This document shows, in pieces, positions 18,031 to 27,402 of a DNA stretch of 64,000 nt. Within the stretch, counting starts at the first letter, position 1. Each line of letters opens with the position of its first letter. The notes beneath the pieces were generated by a model. That model was given only the letters and a program-made list of their open reading frames with translations, searched no databases and was not told the DNA's origin. This DNA comes from Commensalibacter papalotli (ex Servin-Garciduenas et al. 2014) (GTDB lineage: Bacteria; Pseudomonadota; Alphaproteobacteria; Acetobacterales; Acetobacteraceae), in contig NZ_ATSX01000003.1 in assembly GCF_000527695.1 (NCBI RefSeq), forward strand, positions 1 through 64,000, written 5' to 3'. The translations under genes were made by a program, and so were the position numbers.

Positions 18031-18660
18031 TATTCTAATATGATTATTCTAGAACAAGATGTTCGTGTTGGTTATATTACCTTGAATGGTTGGAATTTAC
18101 TAAATTTATACTAAAATAAAAGACCAATAAAAATATTTATGCAGAGCTATGGATAAAAAAAGAAACTTCAATTTATTTGTTACTAACAATCAAAAATTAT
18201 ACAAGTAGTTTGATTTTTGGTCTTGTCGCAATTTTGAGACCGGATTGTATTTTGGTATAGAATTGATGAATTAGTGAGGAGGCGGATTATTTAATTCAAA
18301 GAGCTTTTAAATGAAGTTAATTTAGTCTTTGATCATCCATTTTCCTTTGAATCCAAGTTTTTTTTACCCAGAGAATGACTTCATATCCTTTGAGTGTATT
18401 TCTAGCTGTGCACATAGACTAAAAACACCCATTCCTTGCTTTAACAATCTTTAATCTAAAATGACCTTTTTGGGGCTATCGCAAATCCTGACTAAGTGGA
18501 TTGGAACATTCATAATGTTCATCATAACGTTTTTTATACTCGTGTATTGTATTTATTATAAGAGACATTCCGTCTAATATATCTTGTGATATTTTTCATC
18601 CATCTAAAAATCTTACCTCTTATAATACAACAAATATAATCAACAGAATAACTACAACTT
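18031..18660. other. Non-coding stretch with IS debris
   Basis: Between the response regulator and the phosphatase gene there is no credible ORF. About 18219-18474 is the truncated second IS6 copy (separate entry). From 18475 the sequence begins GGGGCTATCGCAAATCCTGA, which looks like the end of some other insertion sequence, but I could not identify a family or a transposase. The rest is AT-rich and unassigned. Confidence 0.45.
18219..18474 (-). mobile_element. Truncated IS6-family remnant, copy 2
   Basis: This stretch closely matches the left 260 bp of copy 1 (11303-11560), starting with the same terminal repeat GGTCTTGTCGC and sharing long blocks such as the one at 18326-18352. It is in the same orientation. 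The match stops near 18474, so only the transposase 3' end and one terminus are left. With copy 1 it brackets the mgtC-mgtA-regulator segment. Confidence 0.75.
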
Positions 18661-18694
18661 ATAAAAAAGCTGCTTATATTTCTATAAGCAGCTT
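18661..18694 (-). terminator. Rho-independent terminator of the hldD-to-phosphatase run
   Basis: A perfect 11-bp stem (AAGCTGCTTAT at 18667-18677 with 18684-18694) and a 6-nt loop; on the minus strand it is followed by a T-run. It lies 11 bp past the phosphatase stop codon and should end the whole minus-strand unit that begins at hldD. Confidence 0.85.
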
Positions 18695-18705
18695 ACTCTA
18701 AAATT

Positions 18706-19317
18706 TTACCCTAAAGGCAACGCATGTAACTCCCAAGCCTTTCCTCCATTTTCAGGAGGGCGGGCACACATGGGTTGGGCATTGGCTAATCGAACATTGG
18801 CTTTTAAGCCCATTAAGTGGCGCAATGCACGAAAAATACCCCCATGAGCAACAATTAAAACAGTGCCATTTTGTGCTTTGCACATCGAACGATTAACCGC
18901 CTCAGCAACACGATTACTTAAAACCGCAAATGGTTCTCCATTTTCAGGGGTAAACGTCCCAGCAATCCAATCATCATACCATGGCCCCATAGGTTGTGCC
19001 TCTTCAACCCCAAAGCACACTTCTTTTAAACCATCATCCAATTCAATCGGCAACTTGATGCCTGTTTTTTTATGAATAATATCCGCTGTCATTTCAGCCG
19101 TTTTACGCGCACGCCCCAAAGGAGAGCTTACAATCTGAGTAATTGGCAACTCTAAATGATCCCAATGATTAGCAATCGCACTGCCGGCAGCCACCGCTTG
19201 AGATAAGCCAACCGTATTCAACGGAATATCGGTGCGACCTTGGGATAAATTGCGCGCATTCCAATCTGTTTGGCCATGGCGTAAATACCAATAGGGACGA
19301 GTAAGTAAAGCTGTCAT
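18706..19317 (-). CDS. Histidine phosphatase family protein (GpmB-like)
   Basis: Phosphoglycerate-mutase-like phosphatase of 203 residues. The catalytic RHG motif is at residues 13-15 (YLRHGQTDWN) with phospho-accepting His14; the second His is in IVAHGGIFRAL. The C-terminal segment and length suit the cofactor-dependent phosphatase branch better than glycolytic mutase. Substrate not deducible; small phosphorylated metabolites are usual. It is the last gene of the unit and follows prs by 29 bp. Confidence 0.85.
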   Translation of the reverse strand: MTALLTRPYWYLRHGQTDWNARNLSQGRTDIPLNTVGLSQAVAAGSAIANHWDHLELPITQIVSSPLGRARKTAEMTADIIHKKTGIKLPIELDDGLKEVCFGVEEAQPMGPWYDDWIAGTFTPENGEPFAVLSNRVAEAVNRSMCKAQNGTVLIVAHGGIFRALRHLMGLKANVRLANAQPMCARPPENGGKAWELHALPLG

Positions 19318-19346
19318 TACAAAATACCTTTATCTATTTAAATGAA

Positions 19347-20282
19347 TTAATCAAACAAAGAAGAAACAGAGCTTTCATCCGCAACTGCACGAATGGCTTT
19401 GCCCAATAAATTATTAAGTGGAATTTGGCGAATTTTTGTCGCTCTACGAACAGCATCTGTTTTGATAATACTGTCCGTAATAACCAATTCACCCAAAACA
19501 GAATTTTGGACTTTCTCAGATGCACTTCCAGAGAGAACACCGTGGGTAACATATGCATCCGTTGCCTCGGCACCTGAATTAATCAATGCTTGAGCAGCAT
19601 TACAAAGAGACCCACCACTGTCAATTATATCATCAACTAAAATACAATGACGTCCCTCAACATTACCAATCACATTCATCACTTCGGATACACCAGCACG
19701 CTCACGACGTTTATCAATAATTGCCAAATCAACATCTAGACGCTTTGCCAATTGACGGGCTCTGACCACTCCACCTACATCAGGGGATACAACCAACAAA
19801 TTGCTTTTCCCTGCATATTTTTTCTTTATATCTTGAGTAAACAAAGGAGCTGCATAAAGATTATCAACAGGAATATCGAAGAACCCTTGGATTTGCCCAG
19901 CGTGTAAGTCCAACGTTAAAATGCGTCCAGCGCCTGCTTCAACTAGTAAATTAGCCACTAATTTTGCACTAATTGGCGTTCTGGGACCTGATTTGCGATC
20001 TTGCCGAGCGTAACCAAAATAAGGCATTACCGCTGTAATACGTCGTGCTGACCCGCGTCGCAGTGCATCCAGCATAATGAGTAATTCCATTAAATTATCA
20101 TTTGTTGGATAGCTGGTGCTTTGTACGGCAAACATATCTTCACCACGTACATTCTCGTAAATCTCTACAAACACCTCTTTATCTGCAAAACGCTGAACAG
20201 ATGCATCACACAACGGCATTTTTAACTCAGCAGCCACAGCTTCTGCTAGTGGGCGATTACTATTCCCAGAAATAATTTTCAT
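19347..20282 (-). CDS. prs: Ribose-phosphate pyrophosphokinase Prs
   Basis: Makes phosphoribosyl pyrophosphate from ribose 5-phosphate and ATP, for purine, pyrimidine, His, Trp and NAD synthesis. 311 residues, typical of class I enzymes. Visible motifs include [10 protein letters not shown] (ATP and Mg2+ binding), [19 protein letters not shown], the KRR catalytic loop ([12 protein letters not shown]) and the PRPP-binding loop [15 protein letters not shown]. It follows a lipoprotein gene by 52 bp. Confidence 0.97.
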   Translation of the reverse strand: MKIISGNSNRPLAEAVAAELKMPLCDASVQRFADKEVFVEIYENVRGEDMFAVQSTSYPTNDNLMELLIMLDALRRGSARRITAVMPYFGYARQDRKSGPRTPISAKLVANLLVEAGAGRILTLDLHAGQIQGFFDIPVDNLYAAPLFTQDIKKKYAGKSNLLVVSPDVGGVVRARQLAKRLDVDLAIIDKRRERAGVSEVMNVIGNVEGRHCILVDDIIDSGGSLCNAAQALINSGAEATDAYVTHGVLSGSASEKVQNSVLGELVITDSIIKTDAVRRATKIRQIPLNNLLGKAIRAVADESSVSSLFD

Positions 20283-20334
20283 TCACGCAACTCCAATATC
20301 CATAAGGTCTTTATTTTTAAATCTAGTTATCATT

Positions 20335-21306
20335 TTACATTGTTTTTTGTAAATCTGGTGGAGCCAATAAAGGACCCTGTGTCTTTTCACCATTTGTAGG
20401 CAACGGTTTTACATTTCGTTCAGAATGATTGTTAATAATACGTTGAACGGCTCCTGCTGCTTCTTGTCCAACAGCTGCACCAACATCGCCCCAATATACA
20501 TCCAAACTATGTGCAGGAACATCATTTATTTGAAAAGCTTTCCCTGCTTCTTTTCCCTTGGCATCAACAATACGCCATACAATTTCAACATGCTGAACTG
20601 GATTTCCACGTGTTCCAGCTGCTCCAGAGGTCAATTTAACAATGCAATTGACAATATAATCTGCTTTTTCTTTTTTTAATTGAATAGCATTTGATTTATC
20701 CACAAAAGAAGCCACGAACTGTCTGGAAATGGTTTTATTCCCATCACCAGGTGCTCCCGTTACACCTTCAAAGTAAACCTGTGCTGGACGATTTTTTAAA
20801 CTATGAGGATCTGCTGCCATCACGCGAGCCTCTAATCCTTTTAGTACGTCTGTAACCATAGGAGCTGTTTGCTCAGCAACTTGAGCGAGAATAGCCTCAT
20901 TCCCACTAGACCAATCCTGAGCCGATACTGGCATCATCTGACGCGTTGCAGCAACCTTACCATCTGGAGCAATAATACTAAATTGTGGCGTTACCATACC
21001 ATCTTTAGAATTTGCTTTCATCAATAACAGCCATTCCCCTTTTTGAGCAGGACCAACAACTGGCGGTAATGTCTGATCTGTCATCACTTTGACCAAATCT
21101 TGTGCCAAAATTGCAGAATCTTTATCGGTTAATAAAGCTTCTGTAGGCACTGGCACAATCAGCCTTGTCGGTGGAGGTGCCGTTAATTTCCCACCAACCC
21201 CTGATTGTTTTTCAAAAGGATGAGGAACCTGGACACATCCAATCAAAGGAATTAATACCAGCAAACTTAATCCCACTTTGAAAAGCGATGTTCTTTGAAT
21301 ATGCAT
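20335..21306 (-). CDS. Predicted lipoprotein, function unknown
   Basis: A 323-residue protein with a lipoprotein signal peptide: hydrophobic residues 9-23 and lipobox LIGC with Cys24. The mature part has Pro-rich segments near its N-terminus (TAPPPTRLIVPVPTEA) and a middle region with short beta-rich motifs (DYIVNCIVKL, HVEIVWRIVDAKGK). No enzyme motif was seen. It sits 8 bp after pgeF in an envelope-related run with lgt, which lipidates such proteins. Similar lipoproteins of this organisation are known in Acetobacteraceae without assigned roles, as far as I can tell. Confidence 0.8.
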   Translation of the reverse strand: MHIQRTSLFKVGLSLLVLIPLIGCVQVPHPFEKQSGVGGKLTAPPPTRLIVPVPTEALLTDKDSAILAQDLVKVMTDQTLPPVVGPAQKGEWLLLMKANSKDGMVTPQFSIIAPDGKVAATRQMMPVSAQDWSSGNEAILAQVAEQTAPMVTDVLKGLEARVMAADPHSLKNRPAQVYFEGVTGAPGDGNKTISRQFVASFVDKSNAIQLKKEKADYIVNCIVKLTSGAAGTRGNPVQHVEIVWRIVDAKGKEAGKAFQINDVPAHSLDVYWGDVGAAVGQEAAGAVQRIINNHSERNVKPLPTNGEKTQGPLLAPPDLQKTM

Positions 21307-21314
21307 ATTTATTC

Positions 21315-22088
21315 TTACCTTTTACTACAAGCAATTGCTGAGATTTGATGCCCCAAAGGACCACCACCCGCCAAAGTCCGACGACGATGACTAAAAAAAT
21401 GTGTTTCATCCCCCAGCGTGTCCCTACCAAGCAAAGCTGCAATTGCCACGCGCCGTCTTCTTAAGCGATCAACACAATAATGTCCCAAATCAAAAAGGTA
21501 CTGATCATCTGTTAACTGTTTGAAAAAAACCCCTCCATGAGGATCTTGCTCTAATACTTGATGCTTCATATCCTCTTTGACTTCATAACGTGATCCGTCA
21601 ATACAAGGACCAATAACCGCTATTATTTCATTTGTTTTCGCACCCAGAGCCTCCATTTGCGTAACGGTCTCTTCTAAAATACCACCAGAAGCACCCCGCC
21701 ATCCTGCATGAGCAGCACCAACAATACGACCATCAAACGTACTAAATAAAACCGGCCCACAATCGGCGGTTAAGACACTGACCGCAACATCAGGATCGTC
21801 AGTAACCCCACCATCCACTTCACAACGTTCACAATTATCTTTGGTAACATGAATAACTTTGGTGCTATGCACCTGCATGCCACCCCACAAATAATGATCC
21901 TTAACCCCCATATCCTGAGCAACACGATGTCTGTTTTCAGTAATATATTCTGAATTATCCTCGGTTTTAATCCCACAATTTAAAGACGCATAGCCCCCTT
22001 GGGAAACGCCTCCCAATCGTGTAAAAAAACCATGCCGAACTTTGTCTTTAAGCAAAGAATGGCGAATAACCAAAAGTTCAGCACTCAT
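21315..22088 (-). CDS. pgeF: Peptidoglycan editing factor PgeF (DUF152, laccase-like)
   Basis: PgeF (YfiH) family zinc/copper enzyme; in E. coli it helps exclude wrong amino acids from peptidoglycan precursors, and family members can also act on purine nucleosides. Metal ligand motifs are present: FTRLGGVSQGGYASLN, a Cys in LTADCGPVLFST, and AAHAGWRG. The C-terminal segment THFFSHRR is the usual family end. 257 residues. It directly follows the MidA-like gene without a gap. Confidence 0.93.
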   Translation of the reverse strand: MSAELLVIRHSLLKDKVRHGFFTRLGGVSQGGYASLNCGIKTEDNSEYITENRHRVAQDMGVKDHYLWGGMQVHSTKVIHVTKDNCERCEVDGGVTDDPDVAVSVLTADCGPVLFSTFDGRIVGAAHAGWRGASGGILEETVTQMEALGAKTNEIIAVIGPCIDGSRYEVKEDMKHQVLEQDPHGGVFFKQLTDDQYLFDLGHYCVDRLRRRRVAIAALLGRDTLGDETHFFSHRRRTLAGGGPLGHQISAIACSKR

Positions 22089-23126
22089 TTATTGTTCTTC
22101 CTTTTTTAATTCAAACGCTGGAGGGGGAGGTATATCAGGATGCGCAATCGCTAACACTTTAAAGAGATCCCCCATTTCACTAGGGTCACTTAAACGATAA
22201 ACAGCTTCAGAAAGTTGCTGTTGCTGTTCCATACTGGCATGTGCCGCCAACATTTTTGCTCTGATAATTAATCCAAGTTGTTTTAAAAATTCACCTTGGG
22301 TCTGAATACCAAAAGCCTGCGCATCTGTTGATATCACGATTTCTTTTAATGCCAAAAAATCTATATGAGCGGTAAGGTCTGCCTCACCTGGATGAACAAA
22401 TGGGGACGTTTTCTCTCCATTTGCAATGGCTTGCATTGTATCTCCCCAAACTGAACTGGCATAACCATAATCAATAAACAAAGCAGCCCCACCGTCATGG
22501 CACAATCTTTTGGCAAGATTTTTAACAATATCCTGCCCGACTTCACAAACTTCTACAACATCCCCATTTTGAACAGGACGTTGGAATATGGGTGCTTCTG
22601 GTAAGGTTTCTATTGGAATTTGGATGATCTGTTCTTGATCAACATAACGTTCCACCCATTGATCACTACCTATTTTAACAAATTGACGAATGGGTAAGGC
22701 GTCTAAAAACTCATTTGCTACTATGATCATCGGTTGGTTAGGTGTTTCGTCAATCGTATTATACCAACTAACCGACAGCTCTGTATGATCGGCAATCGCC
22801 TCTTTTTGGATTTGACGTAACCGTTGAGACGTTTCCACAAAAATAACATGGCATTTTTGATAAATATCAGGAGCCACCCGACGGATAACGCGCAGCATAT
22901 CCGCCATTAACGTGCCACGACCTGGACCTAACTCTACTAACGCGATCTGTTCATAGGCTGGCATAGAACGAATAACCGCGATCTCCCAGGCAGCTATTAA
23001 CTCTCCGAACATCTGAGAAATTTCAGGAGCAGTAATAAAATCGTCAAAAGGATTTTTTCGTCCATAATAGGCAGCGTTAGCAGCTGCCATAAAGTGATCC
23101 AGTCTAACGGGTTGACCCTTAGTCAT
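22089..23126 (-). CDS. MidA/NDUFAF7-type SAM-dependent methyltransferase
   Basis: Class I methyltransferase of 345 residues of the family that includes mitochondrial NDUFAF7, which dimethylates an arginine of complex I subunit NDUFS2. The SAM-binding motif is VELGPGRGTLMADML, and the N-terminal DFITAPEISQMFGELIAAW pattern and the later ANEFLDALPIRQF are family hallmarks. It overlaps lgt by 8 bp. The presence of the complex I subunit NDUFA12 at 46.8 kb agrees with a complex I role, though this has not been shown for bacterial members. Confidence 0.9.
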   Translation of the reverse strand: MTKGQPVRLDHFMAAANAAYYGRKNPFDDFITAPEISQMFGELIAAWEIAVIRSMPAYEQIALVELGPGRGTLMADMLRVIRRVAPDIYQKCHVIFVETSQRLRQIQKEAIADHTELSVSWYNTIDETPNQPMIIVANEFLDALPIRQFVKIGSDQWVERYVDQEQIIQIPIETLPEAPIFQRPVQNGDVVEVCEVGQDIVKNLAKRLCHDGGAALFIDYGYASSVWGDTMQAIANGEKTSPFVHPGEADLTAHIDFLALKEIVISTDAQAFGIQTQGEFLKQLGLIIRAKMLAAHASMEQQQQLSEAVYRLSDPSEMGDLFKVLAIAHPDIPPPPAFELKKEEQ

Positions 23127-23946
23127 TCTGAACCACTAATCCCTTGAGTTTAGGCAAGCGATATGATTGCCAAATAAAATATGCCCCAGCGATCAACATT
23201 GGAATACTCAAAATTTGCCCCATGGTAATCCCACTAAAAATAAATCCTAGGAAATCATCGGGTTCACGGAACATTTCACATATAATACGTGCAATTCCAT
23301 AACCAAGCAAAAATATGCCAGAAAGAAATCCAGCATGTTCACGAATATAACGGCGATGCACCAAAATCATCATAATCGTAAATAAAATAAACCCTTCTAA
23401 TAATGCTTCATACAGTTCTGAAGGATGTCTGGCACTAACAACGTTTGGATATATCATGCGCCATGGTAACCAATCCGGTGCTGGACGGCCAATCAACTCG
23501 CCATTGATAAAATTAGCCAATCGCCCTAACCCAAGACCCAAAGGCACAACCGTTGTCACGCGGTCTGAAAATCCAAGGAAGCTCAACTGGTATTTGCGGG
23601 TGAATAAAATGAGAGCAATAATAACACCTAACGCCCCACCGTGAAACGACATGCCGCCATGCCAAACTTTCAAAATCTCTATAGGGTGTGGCAAATAATA
23701 TCCTGGTTGATAAAACAAGCAATATCCAAGCCTGCCACCAAATATAACCCCAAGCGTTGCCCAAGTAAGAAAGTCGTCCACTTGCACTTTGGTAGCAACA
23801 ATTGGATCTTTGCGCACTAAACCACGTACCAAAACCCAGCCCAGAATTAAGGCTGTAATGTAGGCCATTGCATACCAACGAATGCCAAACGGCCCAATTT
23901 GTAACATCACAGGATCAAAATGGGGATAATACAAAGGGCCAAACAT
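23119..23946 (-). CDS. lgt: Prolipoprotein diacylglyceryl transferase Lgt
   Basis: Lgt is a seven-helix inner-membrane enzyme that transfers diacylglycerol from phosphatidylglycerol to the lipobox cysteine, the first step in lipoprotein maturation. The Lgt signature is visible as GRLANFINGELIGRP, with the essential His of the HGGMSFHGG segment and the later RHPSELYEALLEG stretch. 275 residues is normal. The gene begins 43 bp after hldD and overlaps the MidA-like gene. Confidence 0.97.
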   Translation of the reverse strand: MFGPLYYPHFDPVMLQIGPFGIRWYAMAYITALILGWVLVRGLVRKDPIVATKVQVDDFLTWATLGVIFGGRLGYCLFYQPGYYLPHPIEILKVWHGGMSFHGGALGVIIALILFTRKYQLSFLGFSDRVTTVVPLGLGLGRLANFINGELIGRPAPDWLPWRMIYPNVVSARHPSELYEALLEGFILFTIMMILVHRRYIREHAGFLSGIFLLGYGIARIICEMFREPDDFLGFIFSGITMGQILSIPMLIAGAYFIWQSYRLPKLKGLVVQND

Positions 23947-23989
23947 GAAATTAATTATCTTTCATCGAAATGATTAAAAAACCAGCACT

Positions 23990-24973
23990 TTAAAGGTAAG
24001 AATCTGATTTAAGCAAGTAGTCTTGGATATATTGTCCTATTCCATCCTCAAGCGAGGTGAAAGGCTTGGTATAGCCTGCTTTTCTAATTTTTTCCATATG
24101 GGCTTGAGTAAAATATTGATATTGCCCTTTTAATGCATCTGGCATTTCAACAAAATCAACTTTTTTACTGACATTCATCGCATCACAAACCGCATAAGCA
24201 AGATCTAAATACGTTCTGGCCTGACCCGTTCCACAATTATAAATACCACTAATAGTCTTTGGATTCTCAAGGAACCATAAAATCATATCAACCACATCCC
24301 CAACCCAAATAAAGTCACGCGCCTGACCTCCGTCAGCTAAATGGGGTTGATCAGATTTAAAGAGTTTTGGAGCTTTGCCATTTTGAATATCGTCAAATTT
24401 GACTTTGACAACAGAAATCATTTTCCCTTTATGATATTCATTCGGGCCGTAAACATTAAAAAACTTAAGTCCTACCCATTGCGGAGGACAAGGTTGATTG
24501 GTTCTAATCATTTTCAACACTTGTGTGTCAAACACTTGCTTAGACCATCCGTATAAATTTAAAGGTTTTAACTGATAAACAAAATTATGATCATCTCTAA
24601 ACTCAGAAACCTTATTAGCGCCACCATATGTCGCAGCAGAAGATGCGTAAATAAATCTAACCTCACGTTCAGCACACCATTGCCATAATTTCATCGATAA
24701 ATCGACATTGGTTTGCCATACTAAATCACCATCCTTGGCTGTCGTTTCGCTGATTGCTCCTAGATGAACCACTGCAGTAACATTTTGTGCTGTTTCCAAG
24801 AATTCATCTAAATATTCTGGTGCAATTACATAATCAGGGGCATGTTTAGCAATATTACGCCACTTGCCTTGATCACCCAACCAATCCACAATAACTGTAT
24901 CTTCTTTTAACGCCCACAATTTTGCTTGTAAGCAAGAACCAATAAAACCAGTCGCGCCTGTAATAATAATCAT
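23990..24973 (-). CDS. hldD: ADP-L-glycero-D-manno-heptose 6-epimerase
   Basis: Makes ADP-L-glycero-D-manno-heptose, the heptose donor for the LPS inner core. NAD-binding motif GATGFIGS near residues 5-12; catalytic Tyr and Lys in LYGWSKQ; the family stretch NVYGPNEYHKGKMISVVKV and ARDFIWVGDVV are clear. 327 residues, full length. It is the first gene of the minus-strand unit and suggests a heptose-containing LPS. Confidence 0.93.
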   Translation of the reverse strand: MIIITGATGFIGSCLQAKLWALKEDTVIVDWLGDQGKWRNIAKHAPDYVIAPEYLDEFLETAQNVTAVVHLGAISETTAKDGDLVWQTNVDLSMKLWQWCAEREVRFIYASSAATYGGANKVSEFRDDHNFVYQLKPLNLYGWSKQVFDTQVLKMIRTNQPCPPQWVGLKFFNVYGPNEYHKGKMISVVKVKFDDIQNGKAPKLFKSDQPHLADGGQARDFIWVGDVVDMILWFLENPKTISGIYNCGTGQARTYLDLAYAVCDAMNVSKKVDFVEMPDALKGQYQYFTQAHMEKIRKAGYTKPFTSLEDGIGQYIQDYLLKSDSYL

Positions 24974-25098
24974 ATTTTTTTCAAATTCAGAGATTTATTA
25001 AGTGAAAAACCAAAGACAAATTTACAAAAATCATGATACCTAGCTATAATCAATTATACTAGTCTCTATATTCGCTTTTTTAACTAGGAGTAAAAATC

Positions 25099-25371
25099 AT
25101 GCCTGATCCTAAAAAAATATTTGGTGATGCCTCTAAAGCTACTGGCAGTGCTTTTTCTGTTTTAGGTGGAATCAAAGAAGAAATCTCTGGCATTGTCAAA
25201 GGACGTGTTGATGAGGTTTTATCAAGTTTACATCTTGTCCGTCGTGAAGAGTTTGACATTGTCACCGAAATCGCCAGTCGCACTCGCTCTGCTCAAGAAA
25301 AACTAGAAGAGCAAGTTGAAAATCTAGAAAAACGCATTGCACGACTGGAAAGCAAACAAAATAACGACTGA
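25099..25371 (+). CDS. ubiK: UbiK/BMFP-type accessory factor
   Basis: Small protein of 90 residues with an amphipathic N-terminal helix and a C-terminal trimeric coiled coil (EEQVENLEKRIARLE). UbiK (YqiC, membrane fusogenic activity family) is an accessory factor for aerobic ubiquinone synthesis. The segment VRREEFDIVTEIASRTR is the family signature. AGGAG lies 9 bases before the ATG. It starts a plus-strand group with a CsaA-like gene, proC and a TetR gene, an order I recall from other alphaproteobacteria. Confidence 0.9.
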   Translation: MPDPKKIFGDASKATGSAFSVLGGIKEEISGIVKGRVDEVLSSLHLVRREEFDIVTEIASRTRSAQEKLEEQVENLEKRIARLESKQNND

Positions 25372-25436
25372 TCTCTGTCGTTTGAAACCCTTTTAATGCC
25401 AGTCGCACTATTCCAATTTTGAAAGGATTCTATTTC

Positions 25437-25769
25437 ATGAATTTCATTGAATGGAAGGATTTTGAAAAAATTATCATGGTTGCTGGCACGATTATGAAAG
25501 TCGAAACATTCCCAGAAGCTCGAAAACCTGCCTATAAAGTATGGGTAGATTTCGGGGCTTATGGTGAACGCAAAACGAGTGCTCAGATCGTCAGGCTCTA
25601 TAGTAAAGAAGAACTTATAGGCAAACAAATCATCGGAGTGATTAATTTCCCAGAAAAACAAATTGGCCCATTTCGGTCTCAATTTTTATTAACAGGATTT
25701 CAAACAGATCAAGGAATTGTGATTTCTACCATTGAACGCCCCGTGCCTAATGGGACAAAAATCTCTTAA
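25437..25769 (+). CDS. CsaA-like tRNA-binding domain protein
   Basis: A stand-alone OB-fold tRNA-binding (EMAP/CsaA) domain. CsaA is reported as a chaperone-like export factor and binds tRNA. Family motifs: AGTIMKVETFPEARKPAYKV, then DFGAYGERKTSAQI, with the NFPEKQIGPFRSQFL segment near the end. I start at ATG 25437 (MNFIEWKDFEK), with GAAAGG well placed upstream; an ATG six codons earlier is possible. 110 residues match the family. Confidence 0.88.
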   Translation: MNFIEWKDFEKIIMVAGTIMKVETFPEARKPAYKVWVDFGAYGERKTSAQIVRLYSKEELIGKQIIGVINFPEKQIGPFRSQFLLTGFQTDQGIVISTIERPVPNGTKIS

Positions 25770-25839
25770 CGCCATCTCTGTTTCACGTTAAGATAATTAT
25801 AGTATTCCAAATATTTTATTTAGACCTAAGGAAATTATA

Positions 25840-26637
25840 ATGGCGAACTTACCTCCTATTTTACTGGTTGGATGTGGGCATATGGGCCATGCAATGCTGC
25901 ATGGATGGCTAAAAAAAGGACTGGATCCCTCAGTGATTGTCCATCGTCATGATCTAGATTTACCTTCTCCTCATCAACATGTGCGATCTATTGATGAAAT
26001 CTCCAAAGATTTCCACCCAAAAGCCATCATTTTGGCCATGAAACCCGATCAAGCTACAGAAATCATTCCTTCTTTATCTCCTTGGACAAAAGATGCTGTT
26101 ATCCTGTCTGTATTGGGTGGACGTAATCTAAATTGGTTAAAATCTCAGTTCGGAGATACTCAAGCAGTAATCCGCGTTATGCCTAACACGCCTTCTGAAC
26201 TTGGATTAGGAATGACTTCAGTCGTTGCTGGTTCTACGGTTACCAAAGAGCAAAAACAACTAACCGATGCCCTGTTGCATGCTATTGGTCAGGTTGCCTG
26301 GTTACCAACTGAAAAAGATATGGACGTTGCCACCGCTATTGCAGGCTCAGGTCCTGCATATATTTTCTTGCTCGCTGAATTATTACAAAAAGTCGGTGAA
26401 GAAAAAGGCCTTTCCAAAGATCTGGCCCGCTTACTGGCTAGGCAAACCGTTGTTGGATCTGCTGCTTTACTTGGAAAATCTGATAAAGAATCAGAAGATT
26501 TACGCAAAGCAGTAGCAACCCCTGGAGGCATTACCGAACAAGCAATAAATATTTTAATTGAATCCAAGGCCTGGCCAGAATCTTTATCCAAAGCAATTCA
26601 AGCCGCAGCTGATAGATCTAAAGAAATGTCTTCCTAA
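25840..26637 (+). CDS. proC: Pyrroline-5-carboxylate reductase ProC
   Basis: Last step of proline synthesis: reduces pyrroline-5-carboxylate with NAD(P)H. N-terminal Rossmann motif VGCGHMGHAML, VMPNTPSELGLG in the middle, and the C-terminal signature AGSGPAYIFLLAELLQKVG with the TPGGITEQA motif. 265 residues, full length. AAGGAAA precedes the ATG. A terminator follows. Confidence 0.96.
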   Translation: MANLPPILLVGCGHMGHAMLHGWLKKGLDPSVIVHRHDLDLPSPHQHVRSIDEISKDFHPKAIILAMKPDQATEIIPSLSPWTKDAVILSVLGGRNLNWLKSQFGDTQAVIRVMPNTPSELGLGMTSVVAGSTVTKEQKQLTDALLHAIGQVAWLPTEKDMDVATAIAGSGPAYIFLLAELLQKVGEEKGLSKDLARLLARQTVVGSAALLGKSDKESEDLRKAVATPGGITEQAINILIESKAWPESLSKAIQAAADRSKEMSS

Positions 26638-26645
26638 GTAATGAA

Positions 26646-26682
26646 AAAAGGCTTATTTTTAAAACTAAGCCTTTTCCTTTTT
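26646..26682 (+). terminator. Rho-independent terminator after proC
   Basis: A 10-bp perfect stem (AAAAGGCTTA at 26646-26655 with 26666-26675), a 10-nt loop and a T-rich tail. It separates proC from the TetR gene that starts only 14 bp later, so that gene may rely on read-through or an embedded promoter. Confidence 0.8.
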
Positions 26683-26695
26683 TCAGGTATGTATA

Positions 26696-27328
26696 ATGAA
26701 CAACGAAGAAATTAATTTAAAACTTTTTAATACCGCCATGAAGCTTGCCGCTGAACAAGGGTGGCACAAAATGACACTTGTCGAAGCTGCACAACAAGCA
26801 GATGTTCCAGTGCCAACAGCGCGCCAAATTTTCCCATGCAAAGCATCTCTGCTAGTTTATCTTAATCGTTTGGCTGACGAATCTGCATTAACCCAAAAAT
26901 ATCAAAATCAACCAGTAGCTGACTATTTATTTGATTTGTTTATGAGCCGCTTTGATGTTCTACAAGAATACAGAGAAGGCGTTATTTCAGCATTACATGC
27001 CCTGCCTTTTAATCCACCTTTGGCTCTTATGATGGCTATCGCAACGAAGAATAGCATGCGTTGGATTGCCGAATCTGCACAAATTAACACCTATGGCATC
27101 AGAGGAATCGCATGCGTTAAAGGCTTAACCGCAATATGGGCACTTAATATGCGCGTATGGATTAAAGATGATACCCAAGATATCTCTCAAACCATGGCTT
27201 CTTTGGATCAAACCATTAAAAAAGCTGGCAAATTTGCATCCTATTTTGTAGTTCACAAGAACGATTCAGCTTCAAAAAAAGAGGCCGAAAACAAAGACGA
27301 ATCTTATTGTTCCAATAGTGAAACGTAA
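26696..27328 (+). CDS. TetR/AcrR-family transcriptional regulator
   Basis: A 210-residue protein whose N-terminal 50 residues form a TetR-type helix-turn-helix (AAEQGWHKMTLVEAAQQADVPVPTARQIFP with the typical Phe-x-x-Lys ending). The C-terminal ligand domain is helical and has no recognisable specificity; the last 25 residues are polar and low complexity. No divergent target gene is seen next to it, so its regulon is unknown. A COQ9-like role is a possible alternative, as COQ9 shares the fold and ubiK is near, but the HTH looks intact. Confidence 0.75.
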   Translation: MNNEEINLKLFNTAMKLAAEQGWHKMTLVEAAQQADVPVPTARQIFPCKASLLVYLNRLADESALTQKYQNQPVADYLFDLFMSRFDVLQEYREGVISALHALPFNPPLALMMAIATKNSMRWIAESAQINTYGIRGIACVKGLTAIWALNMRVWIKDDTQDISQTMASLDQTIKKAGKFASYFVVHKNDSASKKEAENKDESYCSNSET

Positions 27329-27402
27329 AAAAATCTATTTTTTTTAATTTTTCTCTTTACGTAATCCAAGAAGTTGTCTAAAAGATGTTTCATAAACAAC
27401 GT

